From Methanomassiliicoccales archaeon (GTDB lineage: Archaea > Thermoplasmatota > Thermoplasmata > Methanomassiliicoccales > UBA472): a DNA stretch of 64,000 nucleotides. Location: the NCBI GenBank assembly GCA_036504055.1, contig DASXVU010000048.1:62001-126000 (forward strand), read 5' to 3'. Numbering within the stretch: position 1 is the first letter of the stretch; every line of letters begins with the position of its first letter. Of this stretch, positions 18,242-27,018 are shown piece by piece. Both the position numbers and the translations under genes were made by a program. The notes under the pieces are model-generated. The model was given only the letters and a program-made list of their open reading frames with translations, searched no databases and had not been told where the DNA came from.

Positions 18242-18642
18242 GGATCATCGGGTTCGTTTGCCGGGACAGCGCCCTGGTCGCGGCGGAACAGGCCGGAGCG
18301 ATGGGCCGTTCCATACCATCCTCGGCGACCTTGGTGGAGATGCCCTGCACCGGCCGCGTGGACGCCGTTCATATCCTGAGGGCTTTCCGGGAAGGGGCGG
18401 ACGCCGTTTTCGTCGCCGGATGCCTGGAAGGCAACTGCCGATACCAATATGGCAACATCGAGGCAAGGAAACGTGTTACTCTGACGAAATCTCAGCTCCA
18501 GGCTGCCGGGCTCGAACCTGAGCGGCTGGAGATGTTCAACCTGGCATCGAACCAGGAATGGAGGTTCGAGGAGATCGTCAAAGAGATGGTCTCCCGGGTC
18601 GAAAAACTTGGACCGAACCCCATCGGCAAGGTGAAGACATGA
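18238..18642 (+). CDS. mvhD: MvhD-like iron-sulfur electron transfer subunit
   Basis: Small [2Fe-2S]-type subunit that links HdrA to an electron donor such as hydrogenase or formate dehydrogenase. The 134 residues show the family cysteines C8, C37 (MPCTGRVD), C62 and C67 (AGCLEGNCRYQYGN). It starts in an ATGA overlap with HdrA-like II and ends in an ATGA overlap with metV. Its presence suggests the metVF complex accepts electrons through HdrA. The actual donor (hydrogenase or NAD(P)H module) is not in the window. Confidence 0.92.
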   Translation: MRIIGFVCRDSALVAAEQAGAMGRSIPSSATLVEMPCTGRVDAVHILRAFREGADAVFVAGCLEGNCRYQYGNIEARKRVTLTKSQLQAAGLEPERLEMFNLASNQEWRFEEIVKEMVSRVEKLGPNPIGKVKT

Positions 18643-19343
18643 TCATCGCGGAACAGAAACCCCTGAATGAAGTGATCGAGATGCTCGAAGGGCACAGCAG
18701 GGTGCTCGTGGTAGGATGCCGCTCCTGCGTGGCGGTGTGCCTGGCCGGAGGGGAGAAAGAGGCGGGCATCCTGGCGGAGTCGTTACGTCTGCATTCCGAC
18801 CTGAAGGGAAAGGAATGGGAGGTGGAGGAGGTCACCCTGGAACGGGTCTGCGAGAAGGAATGGGTCAGGGGTATGGATTCCGACATCGAAGGCAAGGACG
18901 TGGTCTTATCATTGGCCTGCGGAGTGGGGGCCCAGGTCATTCATGAACTATACCCAGGCATGTTCGTGGTCCCCGGTGTCAACACCATTTCCATGGGTGC
19001 TCCGGAGGAGCAGGGAATATACCTGGAGAAGTGCGGGGGCTGCGGTGATTGCGTACTGCACCTGACCGGCGGTGTATGTCCTGTCGCCCGATGCTCCAAA
19101 AGCCTGATGAACGGACCATGCGGAGGTTCGCAGAACGGCAAGTGCGAGATCGACCCGGACACACCCTGCGGTTGGGACCAGATCTACAGATCGCTCAAGG
19201 AGCTGAACCGTCTGGACCTGATGGAGACCGCCATCCCGCCGAAGAATTGGAGGCCAAGCCGTTCCGGAGGCCCGCGTAAGACGGTCCGGAAAGAGGCCGT
19301 CCAGACCGACGAGGAGAAGAAGATCAGGGGGGCATCGCCATGA
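18639..19343 (+). CDS. metV: MetV-like zinc/iron-sulfur subunit of methylene-THF reductase
   Basis: Accessory subunit of the acetogen methylene-THF reductase, 234 residues, usual for MetV. Cysteine groups are GCRSCVAVC near residues 26-34, and CGGCGDC followed by CPVARCSKSLMNGPCGG in the second half. The tail is lysine- and arginine-rich. The coding region overlaps mvhD and metF by four bases on either side, so subunits are probably made in fixed ratio. MetV is needed with MetF in Moorella-type enzymes that take electrons from iron-sulfur partners rather than directly from NADH. Confidence 0.9.
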   Translation: MIIAEQKPLNEVIEMLEGHSRVLVVGCRSCVAVCLAGGEKEAGILAESLRLHSDLKGKEWEVEEVTLERVCEKEWVRGMDSDIEGKDVVLSLACGVGAQVIHELYPGMFVVPGVNTISMGAPEEQGIYLEKCGGCGDCVLHLTGGVCPVARCSKSLMNGPCGGSQNGKCEIDPDTPCGWDQIYRSLKELNRLDLMETAIPPKNWRPSRSGGPRKTVRKEAVQTDEEKKIRGASP

Positions 19344-20272
19344 AGGCCGCCAGCAACCTGCAGGGGGTTCTCGATTCCGGGCAGTTCGCGGTCACGGCCG
19401 AGATCGGACCGCCGAAAGGGGCCAACCCTGAGGTCCTGAGGAAACACGCCAGGAACATGAAGGGTTACGCTGATGCCTTCAACCTTACCGACAACCAGAC
19501 GGCGGTCGTCAGGCTGTCCAGCTGGGCCGCTTCGCTCGTGTGCCTGCAGGAAGGCGTCGAACCGGTAATGCAGATGGCCTGCCGCGACCGGAACCGCATC
19601 GCCATCCAATCCGATGCGCTGGGCGCAAGCGCCCTGGGCGTGCGCAATGTCCTATGCCTGACCGGGGACCACCAGATATTCGGGAACCAGAAGGAGGCGA
19701 AGAACGTGTACGACCTGGACTCGATCCAGGAGCTCATGGTGCTGCGTTCGATGCGGGACGAGGGCAAGACCTGGGGAGGGGATACGCTGGATTCAGCCCC
19801 GCAGCTTTACCTGGGTGCGGTGGAGAATCCCTTCGGCGACCCGTTCGAGTTCCGGGTGCCCCGCTTGGCCAAGAAGGTGGCCGCCGGGGCAGATTTCATC
19901 CAGACCCAATCGATCTACGACATGGAAAGGTTCGAGACCTTCATGGACCAGGTCCGGGAACGCGGGCTCGACAGGAAGGTCCACATCCTGGCCGGAGTGC
20001 TTCCTCTAAAATCGGCGAAGGCTGCCCTATACATGAAGAACAAGGTCTCAGGCATGAGCGTTCCTGACGAGATAATCGACCGGATGAAGAATGCGGCCGA
20101 CCCGAAGGCGGAAGGGATTAAGCTATGCGTCGAGACCATCGAGCACCTCAAACAGGTAAAAGGGGTCCATGGCGTCCACATCATGGCCGTTGCGTGGGAG
20201 GAGAAGGTACCGGAGATAGTACGGGAGGCAGGTCTCCATCCCCGTCCGGTCATGATGGAACCGGAGCACTGA
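19340..20272 (+). CDS. metF: Methylene-tetrahydrofolate reductase MetF
   Basis: FMN/FAD TIM-barrel enzyme that reduces methylene-THF to methyl-THF, the last step of the methyl branch before AcsE. The 310 residues include FAVTAEIGPPKG with the catalytic glutamate, NLTDNQTAVVRLSS, NVLCLTGDHQ with the folate-binding aspartate, and GADFIQTQSIYDMERF. It lacks the long regulatory domain of eukaryal enzymes and matches the acetogen type paired with MetV. It is the last gene of the five-gene operon. An anabolic role in methionine synthesis would use the same chemistry. Confidence 0.95.
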   Translation: MKAASNLQGVLDSGQFAVTAEIGPPKGANPEVLRKHARNMKGYADAFNLTDNQTAVVRLSSWAASLVCLQEGVEPVMQMACRDRNRIAIQSDALGASALGVRNVLCLTGDHQIFGNQKEAKNVYDLDSIQELMVLRSMRDEGKTWGGDTLDSAPQLYLGAVENPFGDPFEFRVPRLAKKVAAGADFIQTQSIYDMERFETFMDQVRERGLDRKVHILAGVLPLKSAKAALYMKNKVSGMSVPDEIIDRMKNAADPKAEGIKLCVETIEHLKQVKGVHGVHIMAVAWEEKVPEIVREAGLHPRPVMMEPEH

Positions 20273-20335
20273 ATCTCCCTGACGCCGTGCTCTGCTTTGT
20301 CATGCCAGCCATATCCCGCTAGGAGGTTTGACCAA

Positions 20336-20350
20336 CTTATTTTTTATATT
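20336..20350 (+). promoter_or_regulatory. TATA-rich promoter of the zinc-ribbon gene
   Basis: CTTATTTTTTATATT is the strongest AT-rich element in this gap and sits about 75 bases before the small zinc-ribbon ATG. The transcript would carry a leader of around 45 bases. Confidence 0.4.
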
Positions 20351-20421
20351 AGGGCGTTGATTCGAAATCATCCCTAACGCCTCGAAAGTGGCGGGAAGGG
20401 AAAAACCGAAAGGTAGTAATA

Positions 20422-20613
20422 ATGTACGGAAAACCGAGATCCAGTGGATTTGGTGGCCGCAGAGATGACGGCCCGAGAGAGATGCATAACGTAAAGTGCT
20501 CAGACTGCGGAGTCGAGACCCAGGTTCCATTCAAGCCGACCGAGGGCAGGCCGGTATATTGCAGGGACTGCTACCAGAAGCACAAGCCCGCAACACCGAG
20601 AGACAGGTTCTAG
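20422..20613 (+). CDS. Small CxxC zinc-ribbon protein
   Basis: A 63-residue protein with CSDCG and YCRDC pairs about 20 residues apart, joined by VPFKPTEGRPVY. This CxxC...CxxC pattern with the VPF-P-RPVYC linker marks the small archaeal and bacterial zinc ribbons thought to bind nucleic acid. The N-terminus is rich in glycine and arginine (SSGFGGRRDDG), which fits RNA or DNA contact. It stands alone with its own promoter. No specific function is known. Confidence 0.8.
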   Translation: MYGKPRSSGFGGRRDDGPREMHNVKCSDCGVETQVPFKPTEGRPVYCRDCYQKHKPATPRDRF

Positions 20614-20702
20614 GACCTGTTCCAACCCTTTTCCAGAATATCTATTCGGATGTTTCCAAACTAATTTTCCCGTGCGTTTATTGATCGATATTCCTCAACA
20701 GG

Positions 20703-22535
20703 TCACCCGTTGTTCTCTGTCAGTTTCGGGATCGTGATTATGAACGATGTTCCCTTTGGGTCATTGTCCCTGATATCGATCCTACCGTGATGGCGCTCGA
20801 TGACCTTGGAAACGATATACAGACCCATCCCGGTGTTGCCTGTATCACCATATTTGAACCCCTCTTCGAAGAGGCGGTTCTTGATATCGTCCGGTATTCC
20901 TTTTCCATCGTCCTTCACGACGATCTGACACTTGTCCCCGCAATCGGCCACCGATATCTCTATCTTGCTCGGTTCTGCGTGGGTCAAGGCATTCTTGACC
21001 AGATTGTCGATGGCGATGCGGAAAGTGTCGTCCCCTGCGATCTGAACGCTATCACCTGTCTGTTCCAGCGCGACCTTGGGGGTTCTGTGATCGGAGAGCA
21101 CCTTCTCCACCAGCTGTGCCACCTCGATCGGCTTTACCTCTCCGCCGGTCCCCGACAGCTGCTCCACCTCCCTCATCCTCTCCAGAAGGTCCATGCCCCG
21201 TGTTACCGCCTGGGAAGCGAGATCGAGCATCTCAGGGTTGCCGTTCCTTCTATGGAATGCCAGGCTCTTCGATATGACCGCCAGTTCATTCTTTATGTCA
21301 TGCAATACGATCTTGTGCACCATTGCCATGGTCTGGTTCAGGTCCTCCAGGCGCTGGGTCATCGCCTGTCTTTCCGTAACATCAAGACCGATCAGAAGAT
21401 AGTGGTCTCCACCCTTGACGGGTATTGTGGCGTTGTGCCACCAGATCATTCTTTTTCCTTTCCTGGTCAAAAGGGGCATCTGCCAATCAGAGGTTTCCCC
21501 GTTCGACAGTTTTTGGAATATGTTATGGGCTTCCTCTCGGTTGTCATATGGGACCAGTCTGTCTATGAAAGGATCACCTAGGATCGATTCGGTACCGTAT
21601 TCGGTCAACTTCTCCGCGCTTCGGTTGAAAAGGGTTACCTTCCCTTCGTGATCAAGGCCGATGATCAGTGAGTTGGCGGCATCGACGATCGTATGATATC
21701 TCTTCTCACCGTCGCTCATTTCCTTGAACAGGGTCCGGAACGGGTCATTGATGCTGATCTTGACGACGGCGACATAGATCAGATAGAATTCGGTCAGTTT
21801 CAGCATGTGGCCCATCATGTTGGTGAAGCTATTGACGTTCAGATAATTGGTGAACAACAATTCGGAACCGATCGCCAGCACTATCGAGGCGGTCATCAGT
21901 GTGGCAACGTTTCTATCCAGCAGATGGCGTTGGCGATACAGCAAATAAGCGCTCAATAGCAGAGCTAGGGAGATGACGTATTCGGACGCTATCTTGAAAG
22001 TTGTAAGGCCGGTCCCAGCCAGATAGGTGGTCGGGAAATAGCGCGCCCACACCGACCAGACAAGCAGCGAGGTGATGACCAGATAAACGAAGAACACGAC
22101 ATACGGATTCAGTCTCTTGTAACCGATGGCCAATCCGGCAAGGATCAAGGTGCCAGCCTGAAGCGACCTGGCGATGATCCACAGTTGGGTCGGAATGTCC
22201 AGGTTGACGTTATCAAATACTAACATTCCCGGATAGGCCAGGGTATGCAGGAGATCTACAAAACCCATGAAAAGGAAGCCTATCGAGAGGATCAGGAAAT
22301 ACCCATTGATCGAGGATCTCGCGTTCCAGGCTATGACGAATATTGTAAATGCGATGGCGATGGAAAAGAGCTCGATCAGGGAATGGAACAGGACATAGTC
22401 GGCCGTGCTCACTAGATAAAGAACCAAGTAAGCAAGACCCCAGATCAAGATCAGGACCCAAATCATCCCGGAAGCGATCGCCTCACTGGATTCTGGGACC
22501 CGATCTTCTTTCTCAGATATGCCAACCATTGCCAT
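20703..22535 (-). CDS. MASE3-PAS membrane sensor histidine kinase
   Basis: A 610-residue sensor. Residues 1-250 form about eight membrane helices of the MASE3 type, with the signature GFLFMGFVDLLHTLAYPGM. A PAS domain covers about 280-395 (YHTIVDAANSLIIGLDHEGKV). The phosphoacceptor helix is LHDIKNELAVI with H412. The HATPase domain shows NALTHAEP, DDGKGIPDDI and TGNTGMGLYIV. Neighbours on both sides are unrelated, and no response regulator is seen, so it is an orphan kinase. The signal is unknown; MASE3 is an uncharacterised membrane sensory module. Confidence 0.88.
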   Translation of the reverse strand: MAMVGISEKEDRVPESSEAIASGMIWVLILIWGLAYLVLYLVSTADYVLFHSLIELFSIAIAFTIFVIAWNARSSINGYFLILSIGFLFMGFVDLLHTLAYPGMLVFDNVNLDIPTQLWIIARSLQAGTLILAGLAIGYKRLNPYVVFFVYLVITSLLVWSVWARYFPTTYLAGTGLTTFKIASEYVISLALLLSAYLLYRQRHLLDRNVATLMTASIVLAIGSELLFTNYLNVNSFTNMMGHMLKLTEFYLIYVAVVKISINDPFRTLFKEMSDGEKRYHTIVDAANSLIIGLDHEGKVTLFNRSAEKLTEYGTESILGDPFIDRLVPYDNREEAHNIFQKLSNGETSDWQMPLLTRKGKRMIWWHNATIPVKGGDHYLLIGLDVTERQAMTQRLEDLNQTMAMVHKIVLHDIKNELAVISKSLAFHRRNGNPEMLDLASQAVTRGMDLLERMREVEQLSGTGGEVKPIEVAQLVEKVLSDHRTPKVALEQTGDSVQIAGDDTFRIAIDNLVKNALTHAEPSKIEISVADCGDKCQIVVKDDGKGIPDDIKNRLFEEGFKYGDTGNTGMGLYIVSKVIERHHGRIDIRDNDPKGTSFIITIPKLTENNG

Positions 22536-22638
22536 GGCAATCCCTCATTAGTTTATTATTTAATTAGAACGCCATCGGATTATTAAAGGGAATTGCATAG
22601 GCTATTAACGCTGCCCCTGTCAGGACCCTCCCAGATAA

Positions 22639-23997
22639 CTATGGATGGGGGGAAGGGCCCGCCTTGTTCGATTCTCTTTTCTCGCTCATTTTCCTGGCCA
22701 GATAAAGCACCGAACCGACCGCTAGACAAAGGAGGCCACCAAGCCATGCCCAAGGTGAGACCAACAGAACAAGACCTAGCATCGCTAAACAGGCGAAGGC
22801 GCCAAGGACCGGGACGAAGTATGGGAACCTCCTGTCCTCTTTCCTCATCCTGGAAGCGGAGACGTTGGTCAAAGCGTAATAGAAAAGTTGCGCGAATGTG
22901 CTGATGGAGATCACCGAAACCAGGTCCCCGGTCAAGGCCAGTGCCATGACGGCAACGCCCGTCGCGATCACCGCCACGTAAGGTATCCCTGAACTTTCGT
23001 TCAGTCTTGTGAAGATCAAAGGGAAGGCTCTTCTACGCGCCATCGAATACTCGATCCGGGAAACACCGAGGATGCTGGTCAGCATTACGCTTGCTGTCGC
23101 CATCAGCCCTCCTATGACCACCAATGTGACCGCTGTGCCATTATTGGACGAGCCCATTGCGTATTCCAGGGGAGAATTGGACGAAGCTAGACCGGAAGAA
23201 CCTACCATTCCGATGGCCACTATCCCGACCAGCATATAGAAGACCGTCGAGATCGCCAGAGAGAGCAAGATCGCCTTGGGAATGGTCCTCTGGGGATCAT
23301 CCACCTCCTCCGATAGATTGGTGATCCGCGCGAATCCGCCGAACGCGAAGAAGATGTAGTACGCCCCCAGAAGCACTCCTCCCTGCAGAGGCTGGAACGG
23401 AGTAAGGTTCTCCGCTTTCAAGAACAGGGCCCCGAAAATTATGAAAAAGGTCAGGATCATCATCTTGACCAGGACGATGAGGTTGTTGATCCTCGCCGAA
23501 TCCTTGGCCCCGAGGTAATTGATCATGGTGAAGAATACGACTGCCCCGACCACGACCACACGGAAATCGATCTCGGGCACCAACACATGGAAGTAGAATG
23601 AGAAGCCCAGCGCAACGGCGGCCCCGCCTAGGATATTCCCGATTATGTACATCCATCCAGCCAGGAATCCGGCATAGGGGGATATGTTGCGATATGAATA
23701 GGCATAGATCCCTCCCTCCTTCGGCGTCGCGCGGGAAAGATCGGTAAGGCTGAGGGCGGTCAGAAGGGAGACCCCGGCGGCGATCAGGATCGATACGATA
23801 AGGGCAGGTCCCGCGGCTCCCGCCGCTATCCCGGTTACCACGAATATTCCTGAGCCGATTATCGCACCAAGGTTGATGGCGGTCGCATCCCTAAGCGTAA
23901 GCGTCTTCTTCAACCCAGCCCTATTCTCACCTCCATAGGCACTCTCACTATCCGTCCACGCATCAGCGCTTATTTTAATCAAACCGGGCGAAGGCAT
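22639..23997 (-). CDS. APC superfamily amino acid permease
   Basis: Membrane transporter of 452 residues and about twelve helices. The first helix carries the family motif GAIIGSGIFVVTG, and TPKEGGIYAYSYRNISPYAGF matches the conserved helix 3 region. Substrate is probably an amino acid or amine; sequence alone does not specify it. The start faces the divergent molybdoprotein gene only 31 bases away, so the two promoters must overlap. Confidence 0.87.
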   Translation of the reverse strand: MPSPGLIKISADAWTDSESAYGGENRAGLKKTLTLRDATAINLGAIIGSGIFVVTGIAAGAAGPALIVSILIAAGVSLLTALSLTDLSRATPKEGGIYAYSYRNISPYAGFLAGWMYIIGNILGGAAVALGFSFYFHVLVPEIDFRVVVVGAVVFFTMINYLGAKDSARINNLIVLVKMMILTFFIIFGALFLKAENLTPFQPLQGGVLLGAYYIFFAFGGFARITNLSEEVDDPQRTIPKAILLSLAISTVFYMLVGIVAIGMVGSSGLASSNSPLEYAMGSSNNGTAVTLVVIGGLMATASVMLTSILGVSRIEYSMARRRAFPLIFTRLNESSGIPYVAVIATGVAVMALALTGDLVSVISISTFAQLFYYALTNVSASRMRKEDRRFPYFVPVLGAFACLAMLGLVLLVSPWAWLGGLLCLAVGSVLYLARKMSEKRESNKAGPSPHP

Positions 23998-24028
23998 TAT
24001 CCACTACCGGCTGTAATTGATAGTTAAC

Positions 24029-25054
24029 ATGATCTGGAAAAGGGTCATAGGTGTGCTGGCGCTTCTTTTGACGATGGCGATGATACTGCTTCTGATACCA
24101 TCGCCTACTCCTCCCTCAGGCCCGCCCATCACTCCGAACGATCACTTCTTCACGGTGTCGTTTGACGGCACACCGGAGGTGAACATCAGCGGGTACCGCC
24201 TTGCCGTCTATGGTCTGGTCGATCATCAGCTCAATCTTTCCTACCAGGACGTCCTGGCTATGAACAGCTCCACGGAAAAGGAGACCATACGATGCGTAAC
24301 CGGGCCGTCCGGCACAGCGGTATGGGACGGCGTACGTCTCGGGGCAGTTCTGGAACGGGCCGGGATCTCCTCCGGCGCCCAGAAGGTGATCTTCTATGGT
24401 CTTGACGGCTATTCCACCAGTCTCAAGGTATCCGATGCCATACGGAGCGAAGTCATCATCGCCTATGGGATGAACAACGAGTCCCTGCCTCCGGACCAGG
24501 GCTATCCGTTAAGGATGGTCGTCCCGGGCGAATGGGGATATAAATGGGCCAAATGGGTCTACGCGATCGAAGTGGTCGACTACGATTACAGGGGATACTG
24601 GGAGGGTCGGGGTTGGGCAGATGATGCCACCATAAACCCGATATCGGACTGGTTCGTGCACGTGGTCCTTATGTCATTGGCGTTAGCGCTGGGAGCGTTC
24701 TCCACCGTTTCAGGGTTGAGGAACTCCTTGGACAAGAAGGTGGCGGACAGGATCCCCGACCTCTTTGCGCGCAAGTATCATCGCTACGTCAGCATCGCAT
24801 TCTACCTGATCATGATCTTTACGTTCCTATACTGGATAAGCGTAACCTACCAGCTGAGGGGGGCGATCTTCTATTCCCTGCATGGGCGTCTTGCCCTGCT
24901 GACCATCGTCTTCGCCCTGGTCGGGATGATCACCGGCGTAGGCATGGGAAAGGACCCCAAGCGCTATCGTTTCGTCCACTGGGTATCCAATCTGACGGCC
25001 TTATCGTTGATGATCGTCACGGTCGTGCTCGGGGTGCTGCTGGCGGTTGGATGA
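24029..25054 (+). CDS. Sulfite oxidase-fold molybdoprotein fused to a cytochrome b-like membrane domain
   Basis: A 341-residue protein. One N-terminal anchor or signal helix precedes a sulfite-oxidase-fold (oxidoreductase molybdopterin-binding) domain at about 40-190, with a likely molybdenum-ligating cysteine at 89 in IRCVTGPSG and the GYSTSLKV and VVPGEWGYKWAKWV strands. Residues 205-341 form about four helices with histidines at 211, 251, 285 and 317, a pattern that fits b-type heme ligation. The domain lies outside the cytoplasm if the anchor is cleaved or inserts normally. Substrate is unknown. ATG was preferred over a TTG four codons upstream. Confidence 0.78.
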   Translation: MIWKRVIGVLALLLTMAMILLLIPSPTPPSGPPITPNDHFFTVSFDGTPEVNISGYRLAVYGLVDHQLNLSYQDVLAMNSSTEKETIRCVTGPSGTAVWDGVRLGAVLERAGISSGAQKVIFYGLDGYSTSLKVSDAIRSEVIIAYGMNNESLPPDQGYPLRMVVPGEWGYKWAKWVYAIEVVDYDYRGYWEGRGWADDATINPISDWFVHVVLMSLALALGAFSTVSGLRNSLDKKVADRIPDLFARKYHRYVSIAFYLIMIFTFLYWISVTYQLRGAIFYSLHGRLALLTIVFALVGMITGVGMGKDPKRYRFVHWVSNLTALSLMIVTVVLGVLLAVG

Positions 25055-25103
25055 GACGACCATTAACGAGGAGCACATCCGATCGGGTCGTTCCATCCAG
25101 GGA

Positions 25104-25550
25104 TCATACCGGTTTGACCGGGCCCGCATCCACCAGGTATTCGCAGAACCCGAAGTAGGTGGAGGCGAACAGCAGTTTCTCATAGATGTCCCTGAGCTTT
25201 TCATACGATCTCATCACATCCTCCTCCTGATAATCGAATGAGCGCACCAGTCGGCGATAGTTCTGGTACTCCTCCACCGCCCCTTCGCTCTTGCAGCGCG
25301 GGATCATCTTGTCCAGAGTGTTGACCGTGTACAATGCCACGGTCAGGAGCCGGGCATAGCTTTCCCGCAGGTCCTTCCCTTGTTCCACATAATTCAAGGA
25401 GTGGTCAAGCACCGCCTGGAAGAAATCCTCCTCATTTCTGACGGCCTTGTGTCCATTCTCTTCCACGAAAGAAGTAAGCTCGTTCAATTGGTCATCGTAC
25501 GTCGTCATCCATGGCACCATCCGCTGGTCAACAAATGTTCGGAGCAGCAT
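25104..25550 (-). CDS. Helical protein of unknown function
   Basis: 148 residues, predicted almost wholly helical, rich in tyrosine, glutamate and aspartate (NYVEQGKDLRESYARLL, RSFDYQEEDVMRSYEKL). There is no membrane segment, and I recognise no motif. It lies 37 bases after the TMEM175-like gene on the same strand and may be co-transcribed with it. No function can be assigned. Confidence 0.6.
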   Translation of the reverse strand: MLLRTFVDQRMVPWMTTYDDQLNELTSFVEENGHKAVRNEEDFFQAVLDHSLNYVEQGKDLRESYARLLTVALYTVNTLDKMIPRCKSEGAVEEYQNYRRLVRSFDYQEEDVMRSYEKLRDIYEKLLFASTYFGFCEYLVDAGPVKPV

Positions 25551-25587
25551 GGTTATGAATCTATCTCTCGGCGGGTTCTCCTCGAGA

Positions 25588-26181
25588 CTAGATCGGGCTG
25601 GGTGTTCTTCTGCGGATGATCGAATTGGCGATCCCCGGCACTATCGTCAGTACCCATATCAGGAATCTCAGATTCATATCGAAGATCGCGTTCGGCATCC
25701 AGAAATAGGGTAACGCAGACACTAGGAAGATCAGTGCTATCGAAATGAAGCGGTTCCTGTCCAATCGATTACTGACGATCGTTTCCTCAGACTGTTCCGT
25801 CGACGGTCTTCTATTGTACATCGCTGCCAGGATCAGCATTATCAGGGCGATGTTGATGGCATAGGCGGTGGAACCGAAATCAAGTATCTTCGGATCGTCG
25901 TGACCGAGCAGGTAGAGCAAGTAGGGCTCAATGGCCACCAGCATCAGGAGCGCCAGGTTGAGCCGGAAATCCATCTCGGTCTCCACCTTGATCTCCGAGA
26001 TTATCTTCGTGTACGACACCCACACGCCGACGATGATCATGAAGCCGAAAACGAAACCCAGTATCCCTTCCAGAACGTCGGTGTAGTCGTTCACAGTTTG
26101 GTTTATCATGGCCAGGGAACCGATGGAGAGGGCAAGTCCGAAGACCAGGTCCGACAATCCCTCTATCCGGTATTTCTGCAT
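25588..26181 (-). CDS. TMEM175-family (DUF1211) potassium channel-like membrane protein
   Basis: About 197 residues and six helices. It opens with RIEGLSDLVFGLALSIG, the modified (R/K)xxxFSD motif that lines the pore of TMEM175-type potassium channels. A TTG seven codons upstream could start the frame. A TATA element (ATTATATG on this strand, near 26210-26217) lies about 30 bases before the ATG, so a leaderless message from the ATG is preferred. Ion selectivity cannot be judged. Confidence 0.78.
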   Translation of the reverse strand: MQKYRIEGLSDLVFGLALSIGSLAMINQTVNDYTDVLEGILGFVFGFMIIVGVWVSYTKIISEIKVETEMDFRLNLALLMLVAIEPYLLYLLGHDDPKILDFGSTAYAINIALIMLILAAMYNRRPSTEQSEETIVSNRLDRNRFISIALIFLVSALPYFWMPNAIFDMNLRFLIWVLTIVPGIANSIIRRRTPSPI

Positions 26182-26238
26182 GAACTTCGTGCCACTATCC
26201 AATGCGCATCATATAATGATTGCCGGCCAGATGGCCTC

Positions 26239-27018
26239 TCATTTCTTTTTGGCCAGAAGGTTGATCCGCCGGAAGGTCTCGAGATAGGTCCCTTCGTCCT
26301 TCTCGGTCCTCTCGAGCATTCTGGCCACGGTGTCATTCCGGAACGCTTCCTTGTCGTCGCTGGCGATCTGCTCCAGCAGGGGCACTATGGAGGGTTGGTC
26401 GATCCACCCGGTCATCTCGGCCGCAGTGAAGCGACGGTCGACGACCTCTCCCCATACCTGGAATTCATACAGACCTGTGGTTCTGACCTTTTCCCGATAT
26501 TCGTCGACCGAGGGCATGTACCACGGCCAAATGAAGTGCTCAAAGTACCGAGCATACCTCGGTGAGGACACAAGTTCCCTTGCCGCCGTGAAGAAATTGG
26601 GGCAGTTGCCCTCGCCAGCAAAGTTGAATCTGGCCACCCCTCCTGGTCTCAATGCCTCATGGACGTTCCGCAACAGTCTGTCATGGTCCTTGACCCAGTG
26701 AAGTGCGGCGTTCGAAAAGACGATATCGAACCCCCGGTGGAAGTCGAGGTCATCGATGTCCCGGCAAAGGAACTTAAGATTCGCAGTTTCCAAGGCCTTC
26801 GCCGCCTCGATCATCTGAATGGAGGAGTCCATACCCACGACCCCTCCGTTGGGGACCAGGGCAGCAAGCAGTGCGGTGAGGGCTCCCTCTCCGCATCCCA
26901 GGTCTAGAATGACCTCATCGCCCCTCAGTTGCAGTTCGTCGATCAGACGGTTTCCCCAGTCCTTCTGATGGCCAGAGGCAACGCAGTATTTCTCCGGATC
27001 GAACTCGTAGGAGCTCAT
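26239..27018 (-). CDS. Class I SAM-dependent methyltransferase
   Basis: A 259-residue Rossmann methyltransferase. Motif I is VILDLGCGEGALTALLA, motif II is VVGMDSSIQMIEAAK, and motif IV region is FDIVFSNAALHWVKDHD. The pattern is closest to trans-aconitate methyltransferase (Tam-like) proteins, though this group includes many small-molecule methyltransferases. The ATG overlaps the acsE stop (ATGA), so the two are translationally coupled. That coupling is notable, but no link to the acetyl-CoA pathway is established. Confidence 0.85.
   Translation of the reverse strand: MSSYEFDPEKYCVASGHQKDWGNRLIDELQLRGDEVILDLGCGEGALTALLAALVPNGGVVGMDSSIQMIEAAKALETANLKFLCRDIDDLDFHRGFDIVFSNAALHWVKDHDRLLRNVHEALRPGGVARFNFAGEGNCPNFFTAARELVSSPRYARYFEHFIWPWYMPSVDEYREKVRTTGLYEFQVWGEVVDRRFTAAEMTGWIDQPSIVPLLEQIASDDKEAFRNDTVARMLERTEKDEGTYLETFRRINLLAKKK

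Noticed and set aside
15384-20272. HdrB or HdrC hidden in the HdrA-like genes or gaps
   Set aside because: No CCG-domain (CX31-39CCX35-36CXXC) pattern or HdrC-type ferredoxin was found in any frame of the operon.
26239-27018. The methyltransferase overlapping acsE as a component of the acetyl-CoA pathway
   Set aside because: It is a SAM-dependent Tam-like enzyme with no corrinoid or folate motif; the overlap alone does not show a pathway role.
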